Below are positions 16,777 to 25,584 of a DNA stretch of 36,089 nt, piece by piece; within the stretch, counting starts at the first letter, position 1, and each line of letters begins with the position of its first letter. The notes under the pieces are model-generated. The model had not been told where the DNA came from. It worked only from the letters and a program-made list of their open reading frames with translations, and ran no database searches. The stretch lies in assembly GCA_023436305.1 (NCBI GenBank), contig JAEZJQ010000110.1, positions 1-36,089 of the forward strand. The letters run 5' to 3'. Origin of the DNA: Bacillota bacterium. Its GTDB lineage: Bacteria > Bacillota > UBA4882 > UBA8346. Position numbers and translations under genes: made by a program.

Positions 16777-17088
16777 TTATTGTTGATTCTTAATCGTTAA
16801 TCCGCCAATTTGCCCATCAAACTTTAATAAGGCCTCCGATGAGTTTACTTTCAAGTTAAGACGCTCAATATCATCTTCAAACCGGATCAAGGTGTCACAA
16901 ATCCGTTCATTTACATCAATTTGAACATCCCGCGCATCAAAGAGAACGCCTAACTTTCCGCCATGATCATTTTCAATCCCAATTACGGATGCTTTTATCT
17001 GGCCTACCTCTTTTTTTAGTTCCGTGATCTCCTGGGTAAGGTTGGCCAAGTACTCCAAAACCAAACCTTGGAATCTATCGTTTTCCAT
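16777..17088 (-). CDS. Small coiled-coil protein, unknown function
   Basis: 103-aa acidic protein with heptad-like helices (about 12-40, YLANLTQEITELKKEVGQI, and about 62-90). It has no signal peptide or membrane segment. I do not recognise a named family beyond general resemblance to short coiled-coil proteins of Bacillota. The ATG at 17088 has GGAG about six bases upstream. A likely promoter, TTAACA-18-GATAAT, lies just upstream and overlaps a 13-bp palindrome also found before secA. It has its own terminator, so it is probably a single-gene transcript or the tail of the secA-prfB unit. Confidence 0.7.
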   Translation of the reverse strand: MENDRFQGLVLEYLANLTQEITELKKEVGQIKASVIGIENDHGGKLGVLFDARDVQIDVNERICDTLIRFEDDIERLNLKVNSSEALLKFDGQIGGLTIKNQQ

Positions 17089-17130
17089 TTTATCTCCATT
17101 AATTCAATTATCAGTTCTAGTTACCTTTAA

Positions 17131-17143
17131 TGTTAACATGACA
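17131..17143. promoter_or_regulatory. Palindrome TGTTAACATGACA, candidate operator or promoter element
   Basis: This 13-mer lies 43 bp upstream of the start at 17088 and matches TGTTAACGTAACA before secA (21041-21053) at 11 of 13 positions. The shared block extends to AATGTTAAC-T-ACATTT. On the minus strand it includes TTAACA, a possible -35 box, 18 bp from GATAAT. Confidence 0.45.
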
Positions 17144-17181
17144 TTTGCGGAAATATAAATAGGCTTCGAATCGTTCAGGAC

Positions 17182-18295
17182 TTACCCTCTCTTATTCAAA
17201 TCCGACCGCAAATAGGCCTCGATGAACAGATCCAGATCCCCGTCCATCACCGCTTGCACATTGCCGGTTTCAGTCTCGGTACGGTGGTCCTTGACCATGG
17301 TATACGGGCAAAACACGTAAGAACGAATCTGGTTTCCCCAGGAGATATCGGAATATTCACCCTTGATCTTGGCCATTTTGGCCTCTTGTTCCTGGCGGTA
17401 CAACTCAAATAATTTGGCCCGGAGCATCTGCATGGCCCGGTCCCGGTTCTGGAACTGGGAACGTTCGTTTTGACAAGCCACCACAATACCGGAAGGAATA
17501 TGGGTAATGCGGATGGCCGACTCGGTTTTATTGACATGTTGGCCGCCGGCGCCGCTGGAACGATAGGTATCTACTTTTAAATCCTCCGGCCGGATTTCCA
17601 CCTCAATGGTATCATCGATTTCCGGGACGATATCCACTGATGTAAACGAGGTGTGCCGCCGTCCCGAGGCGTCGAAGGGGGATATCCGGACTAAACGATG
17701 AACTCCTTTTTCACTTCGCAAATAACCAAAGGAATTTTCACCGGCAATATAGAGGGTTACGCTTTTCACCCCGGCCTCATCACCCTCCTGGTAATCCAAA
17801 AACTCCACTTTATATCCACGGCGTTCCGCCCAGCGGACGTACATACGCAGCAGCATTTCCGCCCAATCCTGGGACTCGGTTCCCCCGGCTCCGGGATGAA
17901 TGGTCAGATAACAGTTAAAACGATCAAACTCACCGCCCAGCATAGTAGAAAGCTCTATATTATCAATGGCTTTTTCCAAAGAGTTAAGCCCTTCTTCAAT
18001 CTCCGGCAACAGGCTTTCTTCCCCCTCGGATACCGCCATCTCCAACAGCCCGGAGAGATCCGCCTCCTGTCTTTCCAGACGTTCCACTTGTTCGATCTGG
18101 TTTTTCAGGGTGGACAACTCCTGCAGCACTTTCTGGGCAGCTCCGGGATCGTTCCAAAAATCAGGGGCAGCCACCAGTGCGCTTAATTCTTCGACTCGCT
18201 CCGCTTTAACCGCTAAATCAAAGATACTCCCTTAATTCCGATAAACGTTTTTTCGAACTTGCCAACCGGCTTCTCAAATCACTGGGTTCAATCAC
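17182..18295 (-). CDS. prfB: Peptide chain release factor 2, with programmed +1 frameshift
   Basis: Releases finished peptides at UGA and UAA stops. The first frame starts at GTG 18295 (site AGAGGTGAT just upstream) and gives 25 codons, MIEPSDLRSRL to SELREYL, then hits TGA at 18218-18220 in CTT-TGA. A +1 slip, skipping the T, continues as DLAVKAERVEEL into the main frame, which ends at 17182. The total is 370 aa, the normal RF2 length. AGGGAG just before TAT-CTT-TGA is the Shine-Dalgarno-like stimulator known from prfB. The SPF stop-recognition motif (RISPFDASG) and GGQ catalytic motif (SGAGGQHVNKTES) are present. It lies 62 bp downstream of secA. Confidence 0.97.
18218..18234 (-). promoter_or_regulatory. 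prfB programmed frameshift site
   Basis: Minus-strand AAGGGAGTATCTTTGAT: an internal ribosome-binding-like AGGGAG, the slippery CUU codon and an in-frame UGA. RF2 recognises UGA, so low RF2 lets the ribosome shift +1 and raises its own synthesis (established for prfB). Confidence 0.95.
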
Positions 18296-18327
18296 GTTCA
18301 ATCACCTCTTTTAATTTGGGTAATATA

Positions 18328-18357
18328 CACTTCAAACTTCACAATTCACACTTTTAA
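18328..18357. repeat. Short CTTCAAACTTCA tract between secA and prfB
   Basis: CACTTCAAACTTCACAATTCACAC fills the gap just after the secA stop. It repeats the motif seen near 466-489 and 7591-7634. Confidence 0.55.
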
Positions 18358-20997
18358 TTATCCCGCCTGTCCGCAACACTTCTTATATTTCTTGCCGCTA
18401 CCGCAGGGGCAGGGATCGTTACGGCCTACTTTTTTACCGGTTACCCGTTGGGAGACGGCGGATGTGCCATCATCGTTTAAATTGGTGACCACATTACGGA
18501 GTTTGGGACGGCGCACTGCTTTTTCCTCGGAGACCAGTTGAAACTTGGTTAACTCCCGAACTACCTCTTCATTAATGTTGTCCCGCATCTCCTTGAACAT
18601 CTGGTAAGCCTCGATTTTATATGCGATTAGCGGATCGTTCTGGGCATAAGCCCGTAATCCGATGCCTTCTTTGAGGTCATCCATGGCCTCCAGGTGGCTC
18701 ATCCAATCGACATCAATAGTTTTTAACATCACAAACCGTTCGATCTGATGCAAATACTCGGCGCCGATCTCTTCTTCTTTGGCTTGATAATAATTCTGGG
18801 TTTTGGTAAGAATCAGATAACGAAGCTGCTCATAAGTCAAACGGTCCACATCCTCCAGGCTCAGCGCCTGGGGCGGCAACAGATTGGTATAAACGGCTTG
18901 TAACAACCCGTTTAAATCCCATTCCTCGGAATTCACTTTTTCGTTGGTATAAATGTTTAAGAGGTTGTCAATGACGTCCTCGAACATTTTCAAGACTTGT
19001 TCATGAATGTCTTCGCCGAATAACAATTTTTTCCTTAATTCATAAATGATTTCCCGCTGTTTATTGAGTACATCGTCATAATCCAGAACATGTTTGCGGA
19101 TATCGAAGTTGCGGGCTTCCACTTTGCGCTGGGCGGCTTCAATACGTTTAGCGATAGCGGCGTGCTCAATGGGCATATCCTCGGACCAGCCCAGCCGGGC
19201 CATTAGGCTAGAGATCATCTCGCCGCCAAACAGCCTCATCAAATCATCTTCCATGGCCACGAAGAAACGGGAGGAACCCGGATCGCCCTGGCGTCCGGAA
19301 CGGCCCCGTAACTGATTGTCGATCCGCCGGCTCTCGTGCCGTTCGGTACCGATGATATGCAAGCCGCCCAAACCGGCGACTTGTTCATGCTCCTTATCGG
19401 TAATTTGTTTAATTTCTTGCAATACTGTATTATATTCTTCGGGAGTCGCTTCCGCCGGGTCTATTCCTCTGGAACGCAACGTATCCTTGGTCAAGAACTC
19501 CGCATTACCGCCTAAAACAATATCGGTACCGCGTCCGGCCATATTGGTGGCTATCGTTACCGCCCCCAATCGTCCGGCTTGGGCAATAATCTCGGCTTCC
19601 TTCTCATGATACTTGGCATTCAAGACCTTGTGAGGCACACCTTTCCGCTTGAGAAGGGCACTCAATTCCTCCGATTTTTCAATGGAAATGGTACCCACCA
19701 GAATCGGCCGTCCGGTTTCATGAATGTTGACAATTTCCTCAACCACCGCGTTAAACTTACCGGTTTCGGTTTTATAGATCACATCGGGATGATCGATACG
19801 AACCATATCAAGATTGGTAGGCATCACCACTACCGGAAGATTGTAAATCTTACGGAATTCGTGTTCCTCGGTCTCGGCGGTTCCGGTCATCCCGGCTAAT
19901 TTTTTATACATTCGGAAATAATTCTGGAAGGTAATGGTGGCCAGTGTTTGGCTTTCCCGTTCAATTTTAACTCCTTCCTTGGCTTCGATGGCCTGATGCA
20001 GGCCTTCGCTGTACCGGCGCCCGAACATTAGACGGCCGGTAAATTCATCCACGATGATTACTTCGCCGTCCTTTACCACATAGTCCCGGTCCCGCTTCAT
20101 AAGTTCCTTGGCCTTTAATGCCTGGGTCAGATGGTGCACCAGCTCGGTATTGGTATCCTCATAAAGATTTTCCACTCCGATGGTCTTTTCAACCTTGGCC
20201 ACACCTGCCTCGGTAATGGATACCGCCCTGGCTTTTTCATCCACCGTGTAATCCTCATCCCGGTGCAATTTGGGAACAACCCGGGCGAATTTATAATATA
20301 ATTCGTTGGACTCCTCGGCCTGGCCTGAAATGATTAGCGGTGTCCGCGCCTCATCAATTAAAATACTGTCGACCTCATCAACGATGGCGAAATTCAACTC
20401 CCGCTGAACCATATCGCTTACTGAGAAGGCCATGTTATCCCGTAAATAATCGAATCCGAATTCGTTATTGGTGCCGTAAGTAATGTCGGAGCCATAAGCC
20501 TTCCGCCGTTCCTCCGAATCCAGATTGTGCAGGATCACCCCTACCGACATCCCCAAAAAACGATAAATTCGGCCCATCCATTCACTGTCGCGTTTGGCCA
20601 GATAATCGTTGACGGTAATCACATGGACCCCTTGACCGGACAAGGCGTTTAGATAAACCGGAAGGGTGGCCACCAGCGTTTTTCCTTCACCGGTCTTCAT
20701 TTCGGAAATCTTCCCCTCATGAAGCACCATGCCGCCCATTAACTGGACATCAAAATGGCGCTGCCCCAGAGTTCGTTTGGCGGCTTCCCGGACTACCGCA
20801 AAGGCTTCCGGCAATAAATCGTCCAGAGTTTCCCCATCTTCAAGCCGTCCCTTAAACTCCGCCGTTTTGTCGCGCAGTTCGTCATCGGTTAGTTTTTGGA
20901 TTTCCGGTTCCAAAGCATTAATTTCAACCACCCGGCGCTGCAATTGTTTGACTTCACGCAGGTTGGTATCCCATAACTCCGCGATAAATTTTAACAT
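18358..20997 (-). CDS. secA: Preprotein translocase ATPase SecA
   Basis: ATP-driven motor that pushes unfolded secretory proteins through SecYEG at the cytoplasmic membrane. The helicase-like motor has Walker A (EMKTGEGKTLVATLP, about residue 100) and the DEVDSILIDEARTPLI Walker B segment (about 208). Motor motifs ATNMAGRGTDIVLGG and QLRGRSGRQGDPG are present. The C-terminus ends in the zinc-binding SEC-C motif GRNDPCPCGSGKKYKKCCG, which binds SecB or ribosomes in other bacteria. 879 aa is typical. The ATG at 20997 has GAGGTGG four bases upstream. It precedes prfB, as in many Bacillota. Confidence 0.98.
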   Translation of the reverse strand: MLKFIAELWDTNLREVKQLQRRVVEINALEPEIQKLTDDELRDKTAEFKGRLEDGETLDDLLPEAFAVVREAAKRTLGQRHFDVQLMGGMVLHEGKISEMKTGEGKTLVATLPVYLNALSGQGVHVITVNDYLAKRDSEWMGRIYRFLGMSVGVILHNLDSEERRKAYGSDITYGTNNEFGFDYLRDNMAFSVSDMVQRELNFAIVDEVDSILIDEARTPLIISGQAEESNELYYKFARVVPKLHRDEDYTVDEKARAVSITEAGVAKVEKTIGVENLYEDTNTELVHHLTQALKAKELMKRDRDYVVKDGEVIIVDEFTGRLMFGRRYSEGLHQAIEAKEGVKIERESQTLATITFQNYFRMYKKLAGMTGTAETEEHEFRKIYNLPVVVMPTNLDMVRIDHPDVIYKTETGKFNAVVEEIVNIHETGRPILVGTISIEKSEELSALLKRKGVPHKVLNAKYHEKEAEIIAQAGRLGAVTIATNMAGRGTDIVLGGNAEFLTKDTLRSRGIDPAEATPEEYNTVLQEIKQITDKEHEQVAGLGGLHIIGTERHESRRIDNQLRGRSGRQGDPGSSRFFVAMEDDLMRLFGGEMISSLMARLGWSEDMPIEHAAIAKRIEAAQRKVEARNFDIRKHVLDYDDVLNKQREIIYELRKKLLFGEDIHEQVLKMFEDVIDNLLNIYTNEKVNSEEWDLNGLLQAVYTNLLPPQALSLEDVDRLTYEQLRYLILTKTQNYYQAKEEEIGAEYLHQIERFVMLKTIDVDWMSHLEAMDDLKEGIGLRAYAQNDPLIAYKIEAYQMFKEMRDNINEEVVRELTKFQLVSEEKAVRRPKLRNVVTNLNDDGTSAVSQRVTGKKVGRNDPCPCGSGKKYKKCCGQAG

Positions 20998-21040
20998 GAA
21001 CCCACCTCATAATCTTTCTATGATAAAAATCAGCCACTAA

Positions 21041-21053
21041 TGTTAACGTAACA
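21041..21053. promoter_or_regulatory. Palindrome TGTTAACGTAACA upstream of secA
   Basis: Perfect inverted repeat TGTTA-ACG-TAACA, 44 bp upstream of the secA start. A near copy sits 43 bp upstream of the 103-residue gene at 17131-17143. It could be an operator or hold a TTAACA -35 box. Confidence 0.45.
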
Positions 21054-21211
21054 TTTCTTAAAAAGTGCCTTATTTCCTGAAAAATCGCCGGGATTTCTTT
21101 TAAAAAGGAATGGAAACGCCTGAAAAAAAGCACTGCCGATTTCAAACCTAAAAAGCTGCCCACATGGACTTTTCCGGGATTTTTAACAACATTGGGATAA
21201 ATTACCGTAAT

Positions 21212-21240
21212 ATTATACCACTTGAAGGCCGGAAACACAA
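21212..21240 (-). promoter_or_regulatory. Possible sigma-A promoter for secA
   Basis: Minus strand TTGTGT (21235-21240), 17 bp, TATAAT (21212-21217). The -10 is perfect and the -35 weak. It would give a leader of about 210 nt before secA. Confidence 0.45.
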
Positions 21241-21456
21241 ACCTTTATCAAAGATAATCCATATATCCACTCAATCCGTTGAATCCGTAATCAATGAGCA
21301 GGATTTTATTGAATCGTATGGAAAGTAACAATCAAGAGATAGTTTAAAGTTATATGTAAAAGTCGAAAGTTGGCAAATAATTAAAGCAGATGAAACCTCC
21401 AATTTATTTGAACCTTTACCCATTAACTTTTAAACTTCAACGTAAAAGAGGCTATC

Positions 21457-22470
21457 ATGAAAAACAATTGGGCGATTATGGTTTTGGTCATTGTTTTTAT
21501 CGTTGCCGCTGTTTTTATATCCAGACTTACCAACGCGCTCTGGAATGATAGAAGTTTGAGGCCTAACATTACCGGACTCAACGATTTTCGGTATCATTTT
21601 GTAATGATCGGCCGGACCACTGAGGAACTATATTGGAAACAGGTTCATACCGGGGCCTGTAATGTGGCCGAATTGGAGAATGCCGCCCTGGAATACTATG
21701 GAACCCGGTTTCTTAACTTAAAAGAACTGGAACGATTTTTGGAAATGGCGATTTTATCCAGTGTTGATGGTATCTTGATTGCGGTTCCCAATGAACCTAC
21801 CTTTCATTCTTTGTTCCACGAAGCAACAGCAAAACAAATCCCCCTGGTTATTATGGCCACGGATATTGAAAGCGATAAAAAGATTTCGTTTGTGGGGATC
21901 AATACCTATGATTTAGGAGTGCAAACTGGTCAAGCTTTAGCACGATCGGTGAATGGGATGTGTCAAGTAGCGGTTTTGGTCAATTCCAATTTTTCAACGG
22001 CCAGTTACAACCGGTATTTACAAGGGATTCAAACCGCTATTCAACCGGCTCCCAATATTAAGATACGATTAATCCTTAATTCCAAAGGCGAAAGTATCAG
22101 CGCCGAGGAGCAGACCCAAAGCCTGTTAAAGAATTACCCGGAGATCGGGGCCATTGTCTGTTCCGATGTCAGTGATACTTTGGGAGTGGCCAAGGTTGTG
22201 GTGGATTTAAACCGGGTAACCCAAGTTACCATTTTTGGAGCCGGATTGACTTCTGAAATTGTTCCTTATATCAAGCGGGGTGTAATCCGGGGGGTATTGG
22301 CGGATGACCCCCGTGAGCTGGGCGCCCAGGCTATGTTGGCTCTGATCCGTCTAAAACAAGGGAAAGCAATTCAAGAAACTTATTATCCGCAGCTTATCTT
22401 GGTCAATGCCCAAAATGTCGATAAGATTGGCCGGCAATTCAACTTGTGGGAGCTGAAATCCATTGAATAA
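21457..22470 (+). CDS. Membrane-anchored sugar-binding protein (RbsB/XylFII-like sensor subunit)
   Basis: 337-aa periplasmic-binding-protein type 1 fold: an N-terminal helix (about 5-25, WAIMVLVIVFIVAAVFI), then two Rossmann-like lobes with VDGILIAVPNEP, PLVIMATDIES and EIGAIVCSDVSD. There is no lipobox cysteine, so the helix is probably retained as an anchor with the sugar-binding domain outside. No ABC permease or ATPase follows; instead its stop overlaps the kinase gene. The layout matches XylFII-LytS systems, in which a membrane-bound sugar-binding protein presents the ligand to the kinase. Ligand unknown. AAGAGG lies about 6 bases before the ATG at 21457. Confidence 0.85.
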   Translation: MKNNWAIMVLVIVFIVAAVFISRLTNALWNDRSLRPNITGLNDFRYHFVMIGRTTEELYWKQVHTGACNVAELENAALEYYGTRFLNLKELERFLEMAILSSVDGILIAVPNEPTFHSLFHEATAKQIPLVIMATDIESDKKISFVGINTYDLGVQTGQALARSVNGMCQVAVLVNSNFSTASYNRYLQGIQTAIQPAPNIKIRLILNSKGESISAEEQTQSLLKNYPEIGAIVCSDVSDTLGVAKVVVDLNRVTQVTIFGAGLTSEIVPYIKRGVIRGVLADDPRELGAQAMLALIRLKQGKAIQETYYPQLILVNAQNVDKIGRQFNLWELKSIE

Positions 22471-23941
22471 CAATAATAATTCTTCATCGCCACAGTCAAT
22501 CCGTTTTCAATTGCTTTTTCCGTTCATGGCCATGATCGGCATTTTTACCCTGGTCAGTTTTTTCTCGTATTATAGCGAACAATATCTGATACGACGGATA
22601 AACGAGCTGCTCACCAACAATATTCAATTAAAGCATTTTAGCGCCAACATCGATAACGCTATGACTTACTTGGAAAAATACCTGATCTCGCGTAATTTTG
22701 ATATGTTGCGAGAGTACTACCGGTATAGCCAGTCCATCGATTCCGAATACGCCAATTTGGCCGTTGTGGGCGAAACTCCCGAAAACTACTTGCTTTTAGA
22801 AAATATTCGGAATATGACCCGCTCCTTCTTAACGGAAGCGGATCGGGCCGAACAAGCCAAACGGGCTCGAGACGGCTCCGCTTACAATCAAGCTTTTTTG
22901 GAGGTTGTTCGTTACGGCGCCAATATTCAATGGGCAATCGACCGCCTAATCACCAACCAACTGGAGGAAAATAGCCACCGGCATTTATTAATATCCAACC
23001 GTTTAATTCTGATTCAACGCTTGGGTTTGTTCCTGGTTTTAGGCGCCATTTTATTCAGTATCGGGATCAGTATTTGGACCAGCTTGAGTATTACCCGCCC
23101 GGTCCAAAAACTGGCGGAAGCCGCCAAAACCATTTCCAAAGGAAATTTCGCCATCGCTCCACTGAAAGTTTCCACCAACGACGAGATCGGAGTGGTTACC
23201 AAAGCATTTAACGAAATGGCCGCCGATATCGGAAAATTGATTACTGAAATCAAATCCCGGACTGATTTGGAGATCCGGCTTCAGGAACAGGAATTGCAGA
23301 ATTTATCCATGAAAAACATTTTACGGGAAGCTGAATTGCTGGCTTTACAATCCCAAATCAACCCGCACTTTTTATTTAATATGCTGAACGCCGGGGTGCA
23401 GTTGGCGATTATGGAAAACGCCGATAAGACCGCTGATTTTGTCGAAAAAGTCTCCACTTTGTTGCGATATAATTTGCAAAAATTGGACCAACCGGTGACC
23501 ATTCAAGACGAGGCCAACCACCTGGAGACTTACTTTTTTATCTTAAAAACCCGCTACGGCAATGAGCGTTTTCAATTCATCATCGACATCGATCCAGCGG
23601 TGGCCGGTTTTCAAATTCCCCTGTTAACCTTGCAACCCATTGTGGAAAACGCTTTGATTCACGGCGTTGAAGATCTGGAAAAGGGTGGGATCATTAAAGT
23701 AATCGCTGTCCGGGAGGGCCATGAGACGATCATCAAAGTGTCCGATAACGGCCGCGGTATCGATGCCGGGACTTTAGCCAAACTGCTCACCGATAAACCG
23801 GCCGCCTGCCACACCACCGGCCTCGGCCTACAAAACGTACGCGACCGTTTGCAATTATTCTTCCGCAAAGAAAACCTGCTGGCCATCGCCAGCGCCCCCG
23901 GACAGGGAACCACGGTGCGGTTGGCGTTACCGGTGAGGTAG
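22463..23941 (+). CDS. LytS/YesM-type sensor histidine kinase
   Basis: 492-aa membrane kinase. Two membrane helices (about 16-37 and 178-205) enclose an extracytoplasmic helical region of about 140 residues. A HAMP linker (about 205-260), the His_kinase domain with phosphoacceptor His302 in QSQINPHFLFNMLNAG, and a HATPase domain (QPIVENALIHGVE, VSDNGRGID, GLGLQNVRDRL) follow. This is the LytS/YesM class. The TTG start at 22463 overlaps the upstream gene by 8 nt, with GGGAG about 10 bases before. It probably receives the signal from the neighbouring binding protein and phosphorylates the next gene product. Confidence 0.93.
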   Translation: MNNNNNSSSPQSIRFQLLFPFMAMIGIFTLVSFFSYYSEQYLIRRINELLTNNIQLKHFSANIDNAMTYLEKYLISRNFDMLREYYRYSQSIDSEYANLAVVGETPENYLLLENIRNMTRSFLTEADRAEQAKRARDGSAYNQAFLEVVRYGANIQWAIDRLITNQLEENSHRHLLISNRLILIQRLGLFLVLGAILFSIGISIWTSLSITRPVQKLAEAAKTISKGNFAIAPLKVSTNDEIGVVTKAFNEMAADIGKLITEIKSRTDLEIRLQEQELQNLSMKNILREAELLALQSQINPHFLFNMLNAGVQLAIMENADKTADFVEKVSTLLRYNLQKLDQPVTIQDEANHLETYFFILKTRYGNERFQFIIDIDPAVAGFQIPLLTLQPIVENALIHGVEDLEKGGIIKVIAVREGHETIIKVSDNGRGIDAGTLAKLLTDKPAACHTTGLGLQNVRDRLQLFFRKENLLAIASAPGQGTTVRLALPVR

Positions 23942-23979
23942 GGTGTGATGTATCGCGATACTCCAACCGAGGAGGTTTC

Positions 23980-25584
23980 ATGAAAATATTGATTGCTGAT
24001 GATGAACCCATTGTGCTGGACTCCATTCGGCAGATCTTGAGTAAGGAAACGGATCTGGAGGTGGAAACGGCCCGAACCGGGCGGGAAGCCATTGAAAAGG
24101 CGGAGATTTTCCGGCCCGAACTGGTGATCATGGATATTAAAATGCCCGGAATTAACGGGTTGGAAGCGCTGGCCGAAATTCGCCGCCGGGATTCCCAGGT
24201 GATTTTGATCATTTTATCGGCTTATGAAAATTTCACCTATGCCCGGGAGGCCATCCGGTTGGAGGTTTCCGATTACCTTTTGAAACCCATCAGTAAACCC
24301 GGGATTCTGGAAACTGTCTCCAGCGCGCGGCGGCAATTGGCGGAGAGCAAAACAGTCCGCCAGGATGAGTTGATCTTGCGGGAAAAGTATCAAAAAATGC
24401 TACCGGCCATTGCCAATGAGTTTATGCACAACTTGATGAACGGCGTAATGGATGAATCAAGATTGCGCGAATACCAGGAATTGCTGGGAATTACTTTTGA
24501 TGGCGGTTTTTTTATGGCGGTTTCCTGTCCGGACGACCCCGCTGTCAAATATAAGAACAAAATTGAATATGAGTACATCTTCCGGCAGAAAATGGCCGGC
24601 CTGGCCGAAGAGATCCACCACCTCTTTCCATGTCTCATCGGCCCGGTTAAAACCGGTCCACTCCTGGTTTTGGTGCCTCTGGCTCAAAACCAGGAGATGG
24701 CGCCTCAACCGCAAGAATATTATCCGCAAAAGATCGTGACTCATTTTCAAAACAAATCAAGCCCGGTTCAAATCCGGATCGGTACCGGGAATATTTACTT
24801 AATCGGCCTTGAACTCCGGTGTTCTTATCAGGAAGCGCTTCTGGCTTTGGAACACCCCTCCCCGGTTCCGGTCAATCATTACCGCGACTTGCCGGTAGAG
24901 CCGGAATCGGATTGGGAAACCGCCATTGATCGTGAATTTCAAGAAATTTATGAAGGGATTAAGTTTGGCAATGTGAAAAAAGTGGCCGCTTTACTTGAAT
25001 GTGTTTTCCCCAAATACTCATCCATGAAAGACATGGAACGCGACCGTTTACTCTTCTATTTATTGGAGTTTTGGGTTACCGCTTACCGGATGGCCCGGGA
25101 ACGTTCCCACAACGCCAACTCTTGTTTTCCAGGTTTCCAAAAAACCATGGCCATCTTCGTTGAAAACAATGATTTGGCCGGCCTGTTCAACGAAGTCACC
25201 AAACGCGTTATTCACCTTGCCGAAATGGTGAAAGAAGGCCGGGATACGCAGGTTAAGTCCATCATCCGCCAGGCCAAATCCATTATCGATCAGCGGTTCC
25301 AGGAGCATTTAAGCTTGGAGGAACTGGCCCGCCTGGTGAACACCAGTCCGTTTTATTTCAGCCGTTTGTTCCGGGATGAATTGGGCATGAATTATATTGA
25401 TTATGTGACCAACCGCCGCCTGGAGAAAGCCGGTGGCTTGCTGGCCCAAGGATTATCTGTTAAAGAATGCTGTTTTGCTGTAGGTTATAACGATCCCAAT
25501 TACTTCAGCCGGATTTTCCGGAAACATTTCGGCATGACCCCCACGGAATTCCGTGAAGAACAATTATCGAAACAAGGACGGTGA
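23980..25584 (+). CDS. YesN-type response regulator with AraC DNA-binding domain
   Basis: 534 aa. The receiver domain (1 to about 120) has the acidic pocket DDEP (residues 7-10), phosphoacceptor Asp52 in ELVIMDIKMPG and the conserved Lys of LLKPIS. A central region of about 290 residues is helical and typical of YesN relatives. The C-terminus (about 430-530) is an AraC-type double helix-turn-helix: HLSLEELARLVNTSPFYFSR, then VGYNDPNYFSRIFRKHFGMTP. It should activate genes in response to the kinase. GAGGAGG-like GAGGAGGTTTC lies just before the ATG at 23980. Its stop overlaps the next GTG start by 4 nt. Confidence 0.94.
   Translation: MKILIADDEPIVLDSIRQILSKETDLEVETARTGREAIEKAEIFRPELVIMDIKMPGINGLEALAEIRRRDSQVILIILSAYENFTYAREAIRLEVSDYLLKPISKPGILETVSSARRQLAESKTVRQDELILREKYQKMLPAIANEFMHNLMNGVMDESRLREYQELLGITFDGGFFMAVSCPDDPAVKYKNKIEYEYIFRQKMAGLAEEIHHLFPCLIGPVKTGPLLVLVPLAQNQEMAPQPQEYYPQKIVTHFQNKSSPVQIRIGTGNIYLIGLELRCSYQEALLALEHPSPVPVNHYRDLPVEPESDWETAIDREFQEIYEGIKFGNVKKVAALLECVFPKYSSMKDMERDRLLFYLLEFWVTAYRMARERSHNANSCFPGFQKTMAIFVENNDLAGLFNEVTKRVIHLAEMVKEGRDTQVKSIIRQAKSIIDQRFQEHLSLEELARLVNTSPFYFSRLFRDELGMNYIDYVTNRRLEKAGGLLAQGLSVKECCFAVGYNDPNYFSRIFRKHFGMTPTEFREEQLSKQGR

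Larger units (their letters stand above)
20998..21456. other. Divergent intergenic region, secA and the sensory operon
   Basis: 458 bp without a convincing gene. On the secA side it holds the palindrome at 21041-21053 and a possible promoter at 21212-21240. On the other side, 21250-21450 is AT-rich with degenerate words (AATCCATATATCC, CAATCCGTTGAATCCGTAATC). I see no riboswitch fold or clear plus-strand promoter. Confidence 0.5.

Noticed and set aside
21041..21053. CcpA catabolite (cre) site
   Set aside because: The palindrome is 13 bp with a three-base centre; cre is 14 bp with a central CG pair, and the second copy lacks the CG.
20954..21238. 94-codon minus-strand frame upstream of and overlapping the secA start
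   Set aside because: No ribosome site, and most of it lies in promoter DNA containing the palindrome and a -10 box; the secA start itself is well supported.
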